Below, piece after piece: positions 10,948-20,857 of a stretch of DNA of 64,000 nucleotides; the first letter of the stretch is position 1; every line of letters starts with the position of its first letter. This DNA comes from Comamonas sp. BIGb0124 (lineage in GTDB: Bacteria > Pseudomonadota > Gammaproteobacteria > Burkholderiales > Burkholderiaceae_C): assembly GCF_003752175.1 (NCBI RefSeq), contig NZ_RJVF01000008.1, positions 620,001-684,000 of the forward strand. The letters run 5' to 3'. The translations under genes were made by a program, and so were the position numbers. The notes below the pieces were generated by a model. It was not told the DNA's origin, made no database searches, and saw nothing but the letters and a program-made list of their open reading frames with translations.

Positions 10948-12741
10948 TCAGAGGTCGTCTGCGCCCAGCAGCATTTCGGTGATGCCCTTGCCGGCCTGCA
11001 CCATGGGGAACACGTTCTCCGTGGGGTCGGTGCGGAAGTCCAGGAACACCGTGCGATCCTTGAGCTTGCGCGCCTCGCGCAGGGCCGGTTCGACGTCCTG
11101 CGGACGCTCGATCAGCAGGCCGACGTGGCCATAGGCCTCGGCCAGCTTCACGAAATCGGGCAACGCGTCCATGTAGCTGTGGCTGTAGCGGCCCGAGTAC
11201 TCGATTTCCTGCCACTGCCGGACCATGCCCAGGTAGCGGTTGTTCAGCGAGCAGATCTTGATCGGCGTGTTGTGCTGCAGGCAGGTCGAGAGTTCCTGGA
11301 TGTTCATCTGCACCGAGCCTTCGCCGGTGATGCAGAACACCTCGCTCTGCGGCTTGGCCAGCTTGATGCCCATGGCGTAGGGAATGCCCACGCCCATGGT
11401 GCCCAGGCCGCCCGAATTGATCCAGCGGCGAGGCTCATCGAAACGGTAGAACTGTGCGGCCCACATCTGATGCTGACCCACGTCCGAGGTCACGTAGACA
11501 TCGTCGTTGCGGGTCATGTTCCACAGCGTCTCGACCACGGCCTGCGGCTTGATGACGTCGGCGTTGCCGCGATCGTAGGTCAGGCAGTCACGTCCACGCC
11601 AGCCTTCGATGGTCTTCCACCACTCGGCAAGCGCCGGTTCGTTGGGTTTGCCACCCGACTCGTTCAGCGCATTCAGCAACTCGACCAGCACATCCTTGAC
11701 GTCGCCCACGATGGGCACATCGACCTTGACGCGCTTGGAGATCACCGAGGGATCGATGTCGATGTGAATGATCTTGCGTTCGACCGACCCGAAATGCTTG
11801 ACGTTGCCGATCACGCGGTCGTCGAACCGGGCGCCCACGGCCAGCAGCACGTCGCAGTTCTGCATCGCGTTGTTGGCTTCGACGGTGCCGTGCATGCCCA
11901 GCATGCCGAGGAACTTGCGGTCCGAAGCCGGATAGGCACCGAGGCCCATCAGCGTGTTGGTCACCGGAAAGCCGAGTTGGTCGGCCAGGGCACGCAGCTC
12001 TTGCGCGGCATTGCCCAGCACCACGCCGCCGCCGGTGTAGATGTACGGACGCTTGGCCGCGAGCAGCAACTGCAGCGCCTTGCGGATCTGGCCCGAGTGC
12101 CCTTTGCGCACCGGGTTGTAGCTGCGCATCTCGATCGGCTTCTGGTACTCGGCGGCATCGTAGACGGCCTTGCGGAAAGACACGTCCTTGGGAATGTCGA
12201 CCACCACGGGGCCAGGCCGGCCGCTGCGAGCGATGTGGAAAGCCTTCTTGATCGTGATGGCGACGTCGCGCGGATCCTTGACCAGGAAGTTGTGTTTGAC
12301 GATAGGCCGCGTGATGCCGATGGTGTCGCATTCCTGGAAGGCGTCGGTCCCGATCACGGTCGACGGCACCTGCGCGGTGATGAGCACCAGCGGAATGGAA
12401 TCCATGAAGGCCGTGGCCAGACCCGTGACCGCGTTGGTCGCACCGGGACCCGAGGTCACCAGGCAGACACCGACTTCGCCGGTGGCACGTGCAAAGCCGT
12501 CGGCGGCATGCACGGCAGCCTGCTCATGGCGCACCAGCACGTGGCGGATGGTTTCCTGACGGTAGAGGGCGTCGTAGATGTGGAGAGCCGCGCCGCCCGG
12601 ATAACCCCAGAGGTAATCGACGCCTTCGGCCTGCAGGGCGCGCACCAGAATGTCGGCGCCCTTCAACTCTTCGGGTTCGGGAAAATTCTTGCCAGCTGTT
12701 GCAGCTGCAGCGGAGGCCAGTTCGGCCTTGGAGATATCCAT
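10948..12741 (-). CDS. ilvB: acetolactate synthase, large catalytic subunit
   Basis: The ThDP- and FAD-dependent catalytic subunit makes acetolactate and acetohydroxybutyrate. The 597-residue product has the PYR domain with the catalytic glutamate in VRHEQAAVHAADG. The middle FAD-binding domain follows. The PP domain holds the ThDP/Mg motif starting at GEGSVQMNIQEL and continuing to NN. The start is ATG 12741 (MDISKAEL), with a TTG two codons earlier also possible. The first 30 residues are an alanine-rich extension. The large subunit symbol could equally be ilvI; ilvB is used because it pairs with ilvH and ilvC in one group. Confidence 0.97.
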   Translation of the reverse strand: MDISKAELASAAAATAGKNFPEPEELKGADILVRALQAEGVDYLWGYPGGAALHIYDALYRQETIRHVLVRHEQAAVHAADGFARATGEVGVCLVTSGPGATNAVTGLATAFMDSIPLVLITAQVPSTVIGTDAFQECDTIGITRPIVKHNFLVKDPRDVAITIKKAFHIARSGRPGPVVVDIPKDVSFRKAVYDAAEYQKPIEMRSYNPVRKGHSGQIRKALQLLLAAKRPYIYTGGGVVLGNAAQELRALADQLGFPVTNTLMGLGAYPASDRKFLGMLGMHGTVEANNAMQNCDVLLAVGARFDDRVIGNVKHFGSVERKIIHIDIDPSVISKRVKVDVPIVGDVKDVLVELLNALNESGGKPNEPALAEWWKTIEGWRGRDCLTYDRGNADVIKPQAVVETLWNMTRNDDVYVTSDVGQHQMWAAQFYRFDEPRRWINSGGLGTMGVGIPYAMGIKLAKPQSEVFCITGEGSVQMNIQELSTCLQHNTPIKICSLNNRYLGMVRQWQEIEYSGRYSHSYMDALPDFVKLAEAYGHVGLLIERPQDVEPALREARKLKDRTVFLDFRTDPTENVFPMVQAGKGITEMLLGADDL

Positions 12742-12743
12742 GA

Positions 12744-12833
12744 TCAACCTTTGCGAATTTCTCTGACGAAAAACCTTCGGTGCCCCTTCAAAAGCTCTTG
12801 TGGAACTCTGTCGGGACTTAAGGCCAGGACCAT
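12744..12833 (-). other. possible leader-peptide frame upstream of ilvB
   Basis: A 29-codon frame (MVLALSPDRVPQELLKG, then 12 more residues) ends two bases before the ilvB start codon. Eight of its residues are Val, Leu or Ile. It lacks a good ribosome-binding site, and I could not draw a terminator/antiterminator pair around it. It is recorded as a weak candidate for translational coupling or attenuation, not as an established gene. Confidence 0.2.
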
Positions 12834-13086
12834 GGGCGCCGGGGATGCCGCGCCGGATCGAGACCCGTTTGCGAATTTGATTTGCCCTGCATTATGTCAC
12901 CACTGTTGGCCAGACCGCGAAGCCTGTGTGCAAATTGACACACCGGACCGCACGACCGACCGGTGACGGGCCAGCACTTCCCCGGTCGGGATGCTGCTGA
13001 AACGAGGCCTGCTGCGATGCCGGCCAGCCCGGGAACAGGGCCAAGCTCGGGCATACTGGCACTTTGTTCCGCAGCCCCTCCTCGTC

Positions 13087-13491
13087 ATGCCTCCGCCGTC
13101 CCGTGTGCCCTTCGTCAACAAGCAAAAGCAGCGCAAAGGCTGGTCGCGCTTGTGGCACGCCGCCGGCTATTCACTGCACGGGCTGCGTGCAGGCTGGGAC
13201 GAGGCCGCTTTCCGGCTCGAGGCCTCCATCGCGCTGATCCTCATGCCCTGCGCCGTGTGGCTGGGACGGACTTGGCTCGAAACCGCGGTGCTGCTGGGCT
13301 GCCTGGTGTTCGTGCTGGTCGTCGAGCTCGTCAACAGCGCCATCGAAACCGTGGTCGACCGTGTCAGCCCCGAGTGGCACCAGCTCTCCAAACGCGCCAA
13401 AGACCTCGGCAGCGCAGCGACCTTGCTGGCCATGCTGCTGGCCGGCGGCATCTGGCTGACCGCCATCGTCCATCGTTTTTTCGGCAACTAG
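13087..13491 (+). CDS. dgkA: diacylglycerol kinase
   Basis: An integral inner-membrane enzyme that recycles diacylglycerol to phosphatidate. The 134-residue product carries three transmembrane segments (IALILMPCAVWLG, AVLLGCLVFVLVVELV, AATLLAMLLAGGIWLTAIV). It also has the catalytic signature ELVNSAIETVVDR and a conserved glutamate in FRLEASIALI. The N-terminal basic region (NKQKQRKGWSRLW) precedes an amphipathic helix. ATG 13087 gives the family's usual length; longer upstream frames lack conservation. It is divergent from ilvB and 21 bases ahead of the LOG-family gene, so those two may be co-transcribed. Confidence 0.95.
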   Translation: MPPPSRVPFVNKQKQRKGWSRLWHAAGYSLHGLRAGWDEAAFRLEASIALILMPCAVWLGRTWLETAVLLGCLVFVLVVELVNSAIETVVDRVSPEWHQLSKRAKDLGSAATLLAMLLAGGIWLTAIVHRFFGN

Positions 13492-13512
13492 TCTTCGTAT
13501 TTCGCATCCGCC

Positions 13513-14139
13513 ATGACTCTCCAGACCCTACGCAAACAACCCGATCCCGCCACTCCCCCCAGCTTTTCGCTCGGTGTCTATTGCGGTTCGCGCCCCGGCA
13601 TCGGCGAGTTGTACCTCGACACCGCCCGTGAAATCGGCCACTGGATCGGCGAGCACGGCGGCCAGTTGGTGTATGGCGGCGGCAAGAGCGGCATGATGGG
13701 TGTCGTCGCGCAGGCCACTCAAGAGGCCGGCGGACGCGTGGTCGGTGTGATTCCCCATGCGCTGGTCGACAAGGAACACGCCAATCTGCTGTGCGACGAG
13801 CTGTACGTCGTCGACACCATGCACGAACGCAAGGCGCTGATGGCCGACCGCGCCCAGGCTTTCCTGGCGATTCCCGGCGGGATCGGCACGCTCGAAGAGC
13901 TGTTCGAAGTCTGGACTTGGCGGCAGCTCGGCTACCACGACAAGCCCGTGGGCATCCTCAATGTGGGCGGCTACTACGACGCCATGCTGCAGTTCCTGCG
14001 CCACAGCGTGAGCCAGGGCCTGATGAACGAATGGCAGATGGATCTGGTGCAGGTGGGCGACAGCGCACGCACGCTGCTGCCGACACTGGTCGAGTCGGCG
14101 GGCCTCAGCCGGTTCTCTGCCGTCGGTCAGGTCGCCTGA
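13513..14139 (+). CDS. LOG-family (TIGR00730) nucleotide 5'-monophosphate phosphoribohydrolase
   Basis: This belongs to the family long misannotated as lysine decarboxylase. Characterised members hydrolyse cytokinin riboside or purine monophosphates. It has 208 residues in a Rossmann-like fold. The nucleotide-binding motif is YGGGKSGMMGVVA and the catalytic signature is PGGIGTLEELFEVWTW beginning at residue 121. Members of about 190-210 residues are typical. The first 18 residues are a non-conserved extension. It follows dgkA closely and ends convergent with glnB. Confidence 0.92.
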   Translation: MTLQTLRKQPDPATPPSFSLGVYCGSRPGIGELYLDTAREIGHWIGEHGGQLVYGGGKSGMMGVVAQATQEAGGRVVGVIPHALVDKEHANLLCDELYVVDTMHERKALMADRAQAFLAIPGGIGTLEELFEVWTWRQLGYHDKPVGILNVGGYYDAMLQFLRHSVSQGLMNEWQMDLVQVGDSARTLLPTLVESAGLSRFSAVGQVA

Positions 14140-14193
14140 GACGGGTGCTGCAGGGCGCACCTGCAGCCCTGCAAAGGCAGCCCGGGCGGCGGA

Positions 14194-14598
<405 letters not shown>

Positions 14599-14649
14599 CT
14601 ATTTTTGCATGGCTGCAGCGCTCGCGCACGGGCCACGGGCCGGCACGGC

Positions 14650-16317
14650 TCACTCGCGGTACTGGTTGGTGATCGGATAACGCCAATCCTTGCCGAAATT
14701 GCGGTGGGTCACGCGCGGACCGACCGCGGACTGGCGGCGCTTGTACTCGTTGATGCGGACCAGCCGCGCGACGCGCTCGACTTCGGCCCGCTCGTGGCCC
14801 GCCGCGACGATCTGGTCGATGGTCTGGTCTTCCTCGACAAACCGGGCCAGCATGTCGTCCAGTTGCTCGTAGGGCGGCAGGCTGTCCTGGTCGGTCTGGT
14901 CGGCGCGCAGTTCGGCACTGGGCGGACGGGTGATGATGCGCTCGGGAATCGGGCTGCTGCCCGTGCCATAGGGATCGTTCGCATTGCGCCAGCGCGCCAG
15001 ATCGAACACCCGGGTCTTGAACACGTCCTTGATCACGGCGAATCCGCCGGCCATGTCGCCGTAGAGCGTGCAATAGCCGGTCGCCAGTTCGCTCTTGTTG
15101 CCCGTGGTCAGCACCATCGAACCGAACTTGTTGGACAGCGCCATGAGCAGCACGCCCCGGATACGGGCCTGGATGTTCTCTTCGGTCGTGTCCTCGGGCA
15201 GGCCTTCGAACTCGTGCGCCAGAGCGGCGCGGAACGCCTCGAACTGCGGCACGATCGAGATCTCGTCGTAACGCACGCCCATTCGGGCAGCCATGTCGCG
15301 TGCATCCAGCCAGCTGATGTCTGCGGTGTAGGGCGAAGGCATCATCACCGCGCGCACGCGCTCGGCGCCCAGTGCATCGACGGCAATCGCCATCACCAGG
15401 GCCGAGTCGATGCCGCCGGACAAGCCCAGCAGCACGCCCGGGAATCGGTTCTTGGTGACGTAGTCGCGCACCGACAGGACCAGGGCGTCCCACAGGTCGG
15501 CCTCGTCGCTGCGCGCCGGTGCGAGCTCGGCGTGCACGACCGCCGGCTGCCCGTCGGGCAGGTCGATACGGCCAAAAAACAGCTGCTCGCGGAAACTCTC
15601 GGCCTGGCCGCGAAGCTGGCCCTTGCCGTCGAGCACAAACGATGCGCCGTCGAAAACCAGTTCGTCCTGTCCACCCACCATGTGCGCGTAGATCAGCGGC
15701 AGGCCGGTCTGGCGCGCGCGCAGACCCATGCTGGCCACACGCTCGACGCCCTTGCCGACATGGAAGGGCGACGCATTGATCACGGCCAGCACCTGAGCGC
15801 CCGCCTGCAGGGCGGCCTGGGCCGGACCTTCGAACCAGGCGTCCTCGCAGATCAGCAGGCCGACCCGCACGCCGCCGATCTCCAGGACCGCTGGCGTATC
15901 GCCCGGCGAGAAATAGCGCCGTTCGTCGAACACCTGGTAATTGGGCAGCTCGCGCTTGGCATACGACAGCACACGCCGTCCGCCCCGCAGCACCGTCGCA
16001 CGGTTGCCGCGCTGGTGGACCGCCACGCTGCGGGTGCGCACGTCCTGTCCGCTGGGATGGCCGACCACCACCGTCATGTCCGGCAGATCGGCGAGCTCGC
16101 GCGCGATGTCGTCCAAAGCCGATTCGCAACCGGCCATGAAAGCCGGCCGCAGAAAAAGATCCTCGGCAGCGTATCCGCACAGGGAAAGTTCGGGCGTCAG
16201 CAGCAGATGCGCGCCCTGTGCGTGGGCTTGCCGTGCGGATGCGATGATTTTTTGCGCGTTGCCCGCGAGGTCGCCCACGACAAAATTAAGCTGGGCAATG
16301 CAGAATGTGAGCGACAT
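14650..16317 (-). CDS. nadE: glutamine-dependent NAD+ synthetase
   Basis: NadE amidates nicotinic acid adenine dinucleotide to NAD+ using glutamine. The 555-residue product is the two-domain form. The N-terminal nitrilase-type glutaminase domain has its glutamate in LLTPELSLCGYAAED, its lysine in SYAKRELPNY and the nucleophile cysteine in LLICEDAWFEGP. The C-terminal ATP pyrophosphatase/synthetase domain has the P-loop LGLSGGIDSALVMAIAVDALG. ATG 16317 gives the conserved MSLTFCIAQLNFVVGD opening. That start codon overlaps the start codon of the divergent acyltransferase gene by two bases. Confidence 0.97.
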   Translation of the reverse strand: MSLTFCIAQLNFVVGDLAGNAQKIIASARQAHAQGAHLLLTPELSLCGYAAEDLFLRPAFMAGCESALDDIARELADLPDMTVVVGHPSGQDVRTRSVAVHQRGNRATVLRGGRRVLSYAKRELPNYQVFDERRYFSPGDTPAVLEIGGVRVGLLICEDAWFEGPAQAALQAGAQVLAVINASPFHVGKGVERVASMGLRARQTGLPLIYAHMVGGQDELVFDGASFVLDGKGQLRGQAESFREQLFFGRIDLPDGQPAVVHAELAPARSDEADLWDALVLSVRDYVTKNRFPGVLLGLSGGIDSALVMAIAVDALGAERVRAVMMPSPYTADISWLDARDMAARMGVRYDEISIVPQFEAFRAALAHEFEGLPEDTTEENIQARIRGVLLMALSNKFGSMVLTTGNKSELATGYCTLYGDMAGGFAVIKDVFKTRVFDLARWRNANDPYGTGSSPIPERIITRPPSAELRADQTDQDSLPPYEQLDDMLARFVEEDQTIDQIVAAGHERAEVERVARLVRINEYKRRQSAVGPRVTHRNFGKDWRYPITNQYRE

Positions 16318-17530
16318 GAATGATCTGGACCAACAAGGAAAAGAGCCGGAGGACAATTATGTCATCGTGTGCTCGGACGAATGGGCTGCCGTCGACGCGG
16401 CCGAATGGAATGCGCTGCTGGCCGAACAGGCCACTCCCACGCCCTTCATGCGCCATGAGTACCTGAGCGCGCTGCACGAGACCGGCTGTGCCGGCCCCGA
16501 CACCGGCTGGGCCTTGCAACTCTTCACGCTGCGCGCAGACGGTCCCCAGGCGGCGTCGCAGCCCTTGCTGGCTGCCGTGGCCGTCTACGTGAAGTCGCAC
16601 AGCTACGGAGAATACGTGTTCGACTGGGCCTGGGCCGATGCCTACGCCCGCAACGGGCTCGACTACTACCCCAAGGCGCTCATCGCCGTCCCCTTCACCC
16701 CGGTACCCGGCAGCCGTATCCTGGCCAGAACGCCCGAGTGGCGTGCAGCCCTGCTGCAGACACTCACGCAATGGGCCCGTGACGCCGGACTCTCGTCCCT
16801 GCATCTTCTTTTCGGCGATGCGGCCGATCTCGAGGCCGCCGATGCCGCAGGCCTGATGGTGCGCCAGGGCGTCCAGTTCCACTGGCGCAACCGGGAGCCG
16901 GAGCGTTACGGCGACTTCGACGACTTCCTCGCCGGCCTCAGCCACGACAAACGCAAGAAGATCCGGCAGGAACGCCGCAAGGTCGCCGACGCCGGCGTCG
17001 CATTCGACGTCCGGCACGGCACGCAGATTCGACCGCAGGATTGGGACTACTTCTACCGCTGCTACGAGCAGACCTATCTCGAGCACGGCAATGCGCCCTA
17101 CCTGAATCGCGAATTCTTCGGCCGCATGGCGCACGCGCTGGCGGACCGCTGGGTGCTGTTCACCGCTCACATCGACGGACGGCCCGTGGCCTGCAGCCTG
17201 CTGGCCCTCCATCCCGATGCCGAAGGCCGGCCGCAGTACGCCTACGGCCGATACTGGGGATCGACCGAGACCATCGCGTGCCTGCACTTCGAAGCGTGCT
17301 ACTACCAACCGATCGCCTGGTGCATCGCGAACGGCGTGCAGCGCTTCGAGGGCGGCGCGCAGGGCGAACACAAGATGGCGCGCGCCCTCATGCCCCAGCC
17401 CACGGCGAGTGCGCATTGGCTGGCCCACCCGGCTTTCGCGGACGCGGTGGGCCACTTCCTCGAGCGCGAGACGCAGGGCATGGACCAGTATCTCGAGTCG
17501 CTGCGGCAACGCTCCCCCTTCAAGCGCTGA
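16316..17530 (+). CDS. GNAT/FemAB-like N-acyltransferase (COG3146, DUF482)
   Basis: A 404-residue cytoplasmic protein of the predicted N-acyltransferase family. Visible family features are FMRHEYLSALHETG near the N terminus, the YGEYVFDWAWADAY and YYPKALIAVPFTPV segments, LSHDKRKKIRQERRKV (basic helix), and CLHFEACYYQPI...EGGAQGEHKMARALMP near the C terminus. Substrate unknown; annotated members are guessed to act on peptidoglycan precursors or small amines. The ATG 16316 start is best supported by length but has no clear ribosome-binding site. An in-frame ATG at 16298 would run into nadE. The 3' end is followed by the long proV upstream region. Confidence 0.85.
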   Translation: MNDLDQQGKEPEDNYVIVCSDEWAAVDAAEWNALLAEQATPTPFMRHEYLSALHETGCAGPDTGWALQLFTLRADGPQAASQPLLAAVAVYVKSHSYGEYVFDWAWADAYARNGLDYYPKALIAVPFTPVPGSRILARTPEWRAALLQTLTQWARDAGLSSLHLLFGDAADLEAADAAGLMVRQGVQFHWRNREPERYGDFDDFLAGLSHDKRKKIRQERRKVADAGVAFDVRHGTQIRPQDWDYFYRCYEQTYLEHGNAPYLNREFFGRMAHALADRWVLFTAHIDGRPVACSLLALHPDAEGRPQYAYGRYWGSTETIACLHFEACYYQPIAWCIANGVQRFEGGAQGEHKMARALMPQPTASAHWLAHPAFADAVGHFLERETQGMDQYLESLRQRSPFKR

Positions 17531-17724
17531 CAGCCGGATGTGAGGCCGGTGTGCGCGGCAAGCCCGCCCGCGCGAATCCTGAAACAGCCGACGGCCATGT
17601 CAGCATTTGACTGACAGCAGCCGGGCGGCTTCGCGTCACAAAATGACCTGTTTTCGGCATCTGTCGTCAGCTTGCCTGGATTTGCAGTCAATGTGATTCA
17701 GCGTGCTGGCTTCGGCTGCCAGGG

Positions 17725-17754
17725 TTGACAGCCCTCATGTAACAAAGTCATAAT
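17725..17754 (+). promoter_or_regulatory. sigma-70 promoter of proVWX
   Basis: A consensus -35 TTGACA (17725-17730) is separated by 18 bases from CATAAT (17749-17754), which matches five of six -10 positions. Transcription would start near 17761. That leaves a leader of about 320 nt before proV and places an inverted repeat at the very 5' end of the transcript. Confidence 0.7.
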
Positions 17755-17766
17755 GGCGGTCCGTTT

Positions 17767-17789
17767 AACAACCAACACAGTTGGTCGTT
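17767..17789. promoter_or_regulatory. inverted repeat at the proVWX transcription start
   Basis: The arms AACAACCAAC and GTTGGTCGTT pair at nine of ten positions around the triplet ACA, just downstream of the predicted start site. The position suits a repressor operator blocking initiation, or a 5' stabilising hairpin in the mRNA. No regulator gene is adjacent. Confidence 0.5.
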
Positions 17790-18081
17790 TGGTGCTACTC
17801 GCGGATCCAGACAGCGGTCCCGTCGCGGTATCGAATGCGTCAAATGGGCCTCGTGCCCGCCACACCGGTTCTGCCGGCCGGGTGCAGTCATGGCTTTGGC
17901 CGGGCTGTCCGTCACCCATCAAAAACAACGTTCGCCTGCCGTCGATTTCGACAGCCTGGGTCTGCCAGCCGCAATTTTCGCGATGGGCACTCGCTGCGGC
18001 ATCTTCGCGGCAGGTCGGACGTCATGTTGTCGTCTCTTTCAGGCGGCGCTGATTCATTCCAACAAGAGGGAACCCAAGCGC

Positions 18082-19281
18082 ATGGCAAAAGAAATCGTGA
18101 TCGATCACGTCTTCAAGGTCTTCGGAGATCATCCGGAAACCGCTCTGGACCTGGTCAAACAAGGCTTCTCCAAACAAGACATCCTGGTCAAGACCGGGAA
18201 TTCAATCGGTGTCTTCGACGCCAACTTCACCATCAACGAAGGTGAGATCTTCGTCATCATGGGCCTCTCCGGCTCGGGCAAATCGACCTTGGTTCGCCTG
18301 CTCAATCGCCTGATCGAACCCACCGCGGGACGCATTCTGGTCAACGGCGACAACATCAACGACTACGGCGACAAGGCCCTGCGCGCACTGCGCCGCAAGG
18401 ACATCAGCATGGTGTTCCAGTCGTTTGCGCTGATGCCGCACATGACCGTGCTCGACAACACCGCATTCGGCCTCGAACTGGCCGGCGTCGACAAGGCCAG
18501 CCGCCAGGAACAAGCGCACAAGGCGCTCGAGCAGGTCGGCCTGGGCGCCTGGGGCGCCAGCTACCCCGACGAACTGTCGGGCGGCATGCAGCAGCGGGTC
18601 GGGCTGGCCCGCGCCCTGGCCTCGGATCCCTCGATCCTGCTGATGGACGAGGCCTTTTCCGCGCTCGACCCCATCATCCGCACCGACATGCAGAGCGAAC
18701 TGCTGCGGCTTCAGGAAATCCAGCGCCGCACGATCGTGTTCATTTCGCACGACCTCGACGAAGCCATGCGCATCGGCGACCGCATCGCGATCATGAAGGA
18801 CGGTCATGTGGTGCAGGTGGGGACGCCCGAGGAAATCCTTCGCAATCCTGCAGACGACTACGTGCGCAACTTCATCCGTGGCGTCGACACGGCAGCCGTG
18901 TTCAAGGCCGGCGATATCGCACGCCGCTCGCAGGTGGTCGTGGCCGAGAGCCGGACCAAGGGCTGCCGCGCCGCGCTCAAGATGCTGGAAGACAGCGATC
19001 GCACCTATGCGTTCGTGGTCAGCCCCTCGGAAAAATTCCTGGGCATTGTCTCGATCGACTCCCTGCGCGAAGCGCTCAAGGACCACGAGGGCCCGCTCGG
19101 CCTGCAGCACGCCTACCTGCCCGAGATCGAGACCATCAACGCCGACCATCCGGTGGCCGACCTGTTCACCCACGTCGCCCAGCACCCCTGGCCGGTGCCG
19201 GTGATCGATGCGAACGGCCGCTACCGCGGTGCGATCAGCAAGACCACGCTGCTCAAGTTCCTGGACCGCAACAGCGATTGA
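18082..19281 (+). CDS. proV: glycine betaine/proline ABC transporter, ATP-binding subunit
   Basis: ATPase of a type I osmoprotectant importer, at the inner face of the membrane. It has 399 residues. The segment before the Walker A motif ([19 protein letters not shown]) is the typical ProV N-terminal insert. The ATPase domain has GLSGSGKST (Walker A), [15 protein letters not shown] (signature), [13 protein letters not shown] (Walker B/D-loop) and [10 protein letters not shown] (H-loop). Two C-terminal CBS motifs (about 285-399) are the ionic-strength sensing module of the OpuA/ProV family. ATG 18082 ([13 protein letters not shown]) follows an AAGAGGGAA stretch. It is the first gene of proV-proW-proX. 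Confidence 0.97.
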   Translation: MAKEIVIDHVFKVFGDHPETALDLVKQGFSKQDILVKTGNSIGVFDANFTINEGEIFVIMGLSGSGKSTLVRLLNRLIEPTAGRILVNGDNINDYGDKALRALRRKDISMVFQSFALMPHMTVLDNTAFGLELAGVDKASRQEQAHKALEQVGLGAWGASYPDELSGGMQQRVGLARALASDPSILLMDEAFSALDPIIRTDMQSELLRLQEIQRRTIVFISHDLDEAMRIGDRIAIMKDGHVVQVGTPEEILRNPADDYVRNFIRGVDTAAVFKAGDIARRSQVVVAESRTKGCRAALKMLEDSDRTYAFVVSPSEKFLGIVSIDSLREALKDHEGPLGLQHAYLPEIETINADHPVADLFTHVAQHPWPVPVIDANGRYRGAISKTTLLKFLDRNSD

Positions 19282-19368
19282 GGGCGGCGCACGCCGCTCG
19301 CCACGCACGCCCGCAGATGGGTGCTGCGCAGACCTCTCAACCAAAAAAACACGCGGAGGGCCTAGCCT

Positions 19369-20715
19369 ATGACAACAGAAAAGACCACCGATTTCCTGCC
19401 CATCCAGCTCGCGCAGAACGACAGCGCTGCGGATGATCCCTGGGGCAGCATGAACGCCGCGCCCGAAGCGCCTGCCGATGCCGCAGCCTCGGGCCCGGCC
19501 GATGGCGCAGAGCCGGCAGCCGCCGGCAGCGACGCAACCGTCGACCCCTGGGGCGCCGAAAACGCCGGCGCAGGCGACACCCCGACCGCCGACGTACCGG
19601 CTGCTCCCGACGCCGGCGGTGCCGACTGGCTGGGCTCGCCTGCAGCGGCATCCACCTCGCCGGACGGTGGCGGCCTGCATCTCAGCAGCCTGTGGGACGG
19701 CTCGTTGCCCATACAGGACTGGATCAACCACGGCCTGAGCTGGGTCGTCACCCACTTCCGTCCCTTCTTCCAGACCGTGCGCGGCCCGATCGACGGCACG
19801 CTCGACGGTGTCCAATCTCTCCTGCTCAGCGTGCCCACTCTGGGCATGATCCTGCTGATGACCCTGCTGGCCTGGCAGTTCGCCGGCCGGGCACTGGCCG
19901 TCGGCACGGCGCTGTCGCTGCTGGTGGTCGCGATGCTGGGCATCTGGCCCGAAGCCATGGTCACCTTGGCCCTGGTTCTGACATCGCTGGTGTTCTGCCT
20001 GATCATCGGGCTGCCGCTGGGCATCTACCTGGCCAGCAGCGACCGCGCGCAGCGCATCGTCCGTCCCGTGCTCGACGCCATGCAGACCACACCGGCCTTC
20101 GTCTACCTGGTGCCCGTGGTCATGCTGTTCGGTATCGGCAACGTGCCCGGTGTCATCGTCACCATCGTCTTTGCGCTGGCACCGCTGGTGCGGCTCACTG
20201 CACTGGGCATTCGCCAGGTGCGTCCGGACCTGATCGAAGCCTCCCGTGCCTACGGCGCTTCGCCGTGGCAATTGCTGGTCAAGGTGCAGATTCCGCTGGC
20301 CATGCCGTCCATCATGGCTGGTATCAACCAGGCGCTGATGCTGTCGCTGTCCATGGTCGTGATCGCATCGATGATCGCGGTCGGCGGCCTGGGCCAGATG
20401 GTGTTGCGCGGTATCGGCCGGCTGGACATGGGTCTGGCTACCGTGGGCGGGCTGGGCATCGTGCTCCTGGCCATCACGCTCGATCGCCTGACGCAAGCCA
20501 TGGGTCAGCCCAAGCGCGGTGTGCGCCACTGGTATCAGACCGGCCCTGCAGGCTGGATCTGGCGCCTGACGGGCGGCGATCGCCCCAAGGGCACCGTGCA
20601 GGCGGACGCCCCCGCCACGCCGGCAGCAGCGCCCTCGCCCACCACACGCAAGAACGGCGACAGCGCCCAGCCCGACGAAAAAATGCGTCTGACCTCGGCG
20701 CCGTCCAAGGCCTGA
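19369..20715 (+). CDS. proW: glycine betaine/proline ABC transporter, permease subunit
   Basis: Inner-membrane permease of the osmoprotectant importer. Of 448 residues, only about 100-390 form the conserved domain. That domain has several transmembrane helices, including [16 protein letters not shown] and [21 protein letters not shown]. The cytoplasmic EAA loop is [20 protein letters not shown]. The first 100 or so residues are a Pro/Ala/Asp low-complexity extension with two DPWG repeats, and the last 50 are another polar tail. E. coli ProW also has a long N-terminal tail, but this sequence is different. It starts 87 bases after proV. Confidence 0.96.
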   Translation: MTTEKTTDFLPIQLAQNDSAADDPWGSMNAAPEAPADAAASGPADGAEPAAAGSDATVDPWGAENAGAGDTPTADVPAAPDAGGADWLGSPAAASTSPDGGGLHLSSLWDGSLPIQDWINHGLSWVVTHFRPFFQTVRGPIDGTLDGVQSLLLSVPTLGMILLMTLLAWQFAGRALAVGTALSLLVVAMLGIWPEAMVTLALVLTSLVFCLIIGLPLGIYLASSDRAQRIVRPVLDAMQTTPAFVYLVPVVMLFGIGNVPGVIVTIVFALAPLVRLTALGIRQVRPDLIEASRAYGASPWQLLVKVQIPLAMPSIMAGINQALMLSLSMVVIASMIAVGGLGQMVLRGIGRLDMGLATVGGLGIVLLAITLDRLTQAMGQPKRGVRHWYQTGPAGWIWRLTGGDRPKGTVQADAPATPAAAPSPTTRKNGDSAQPDEKMRLTSAPSKA

Positions 20716-20857
20716 ATGTGACGGCCGCGCAGCGTGTGCGGCCTCGCCCTCTCACCCGGCCGCCACGCTGCGGCCCGGGTGAATCACACAGGCTGGTGCC
20801 TGCCGCCAGCCGGATTTCTCCACGCGAACCCATCGACGAGATCGAAAAGGAAACACC

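Larger units (their letters stand above)
17531..18081 (+). other. long upstream region and leader of proV
   Basis: This 551-base gap holds the proV promoter, the inverted repeat annotated above, and about 290 further bases of transcribed leader. It contains GC-rich self-complementary stretches around 17860-17910, for example GCCGGCCGGG near 17876 with complements downstream. I recognise no known riboswitch. An in-frame upstream extension of proV exists but shows no conservation; I treat it as untranslated. Confidence 0.45.

Noticed and set aside
18202-20529. Open frame of about 775 codons antisense to proV and proW
   Set aside because: Shadow of the ABC transporter genes; Gln/His/Asp/Ala-rich without motifs.
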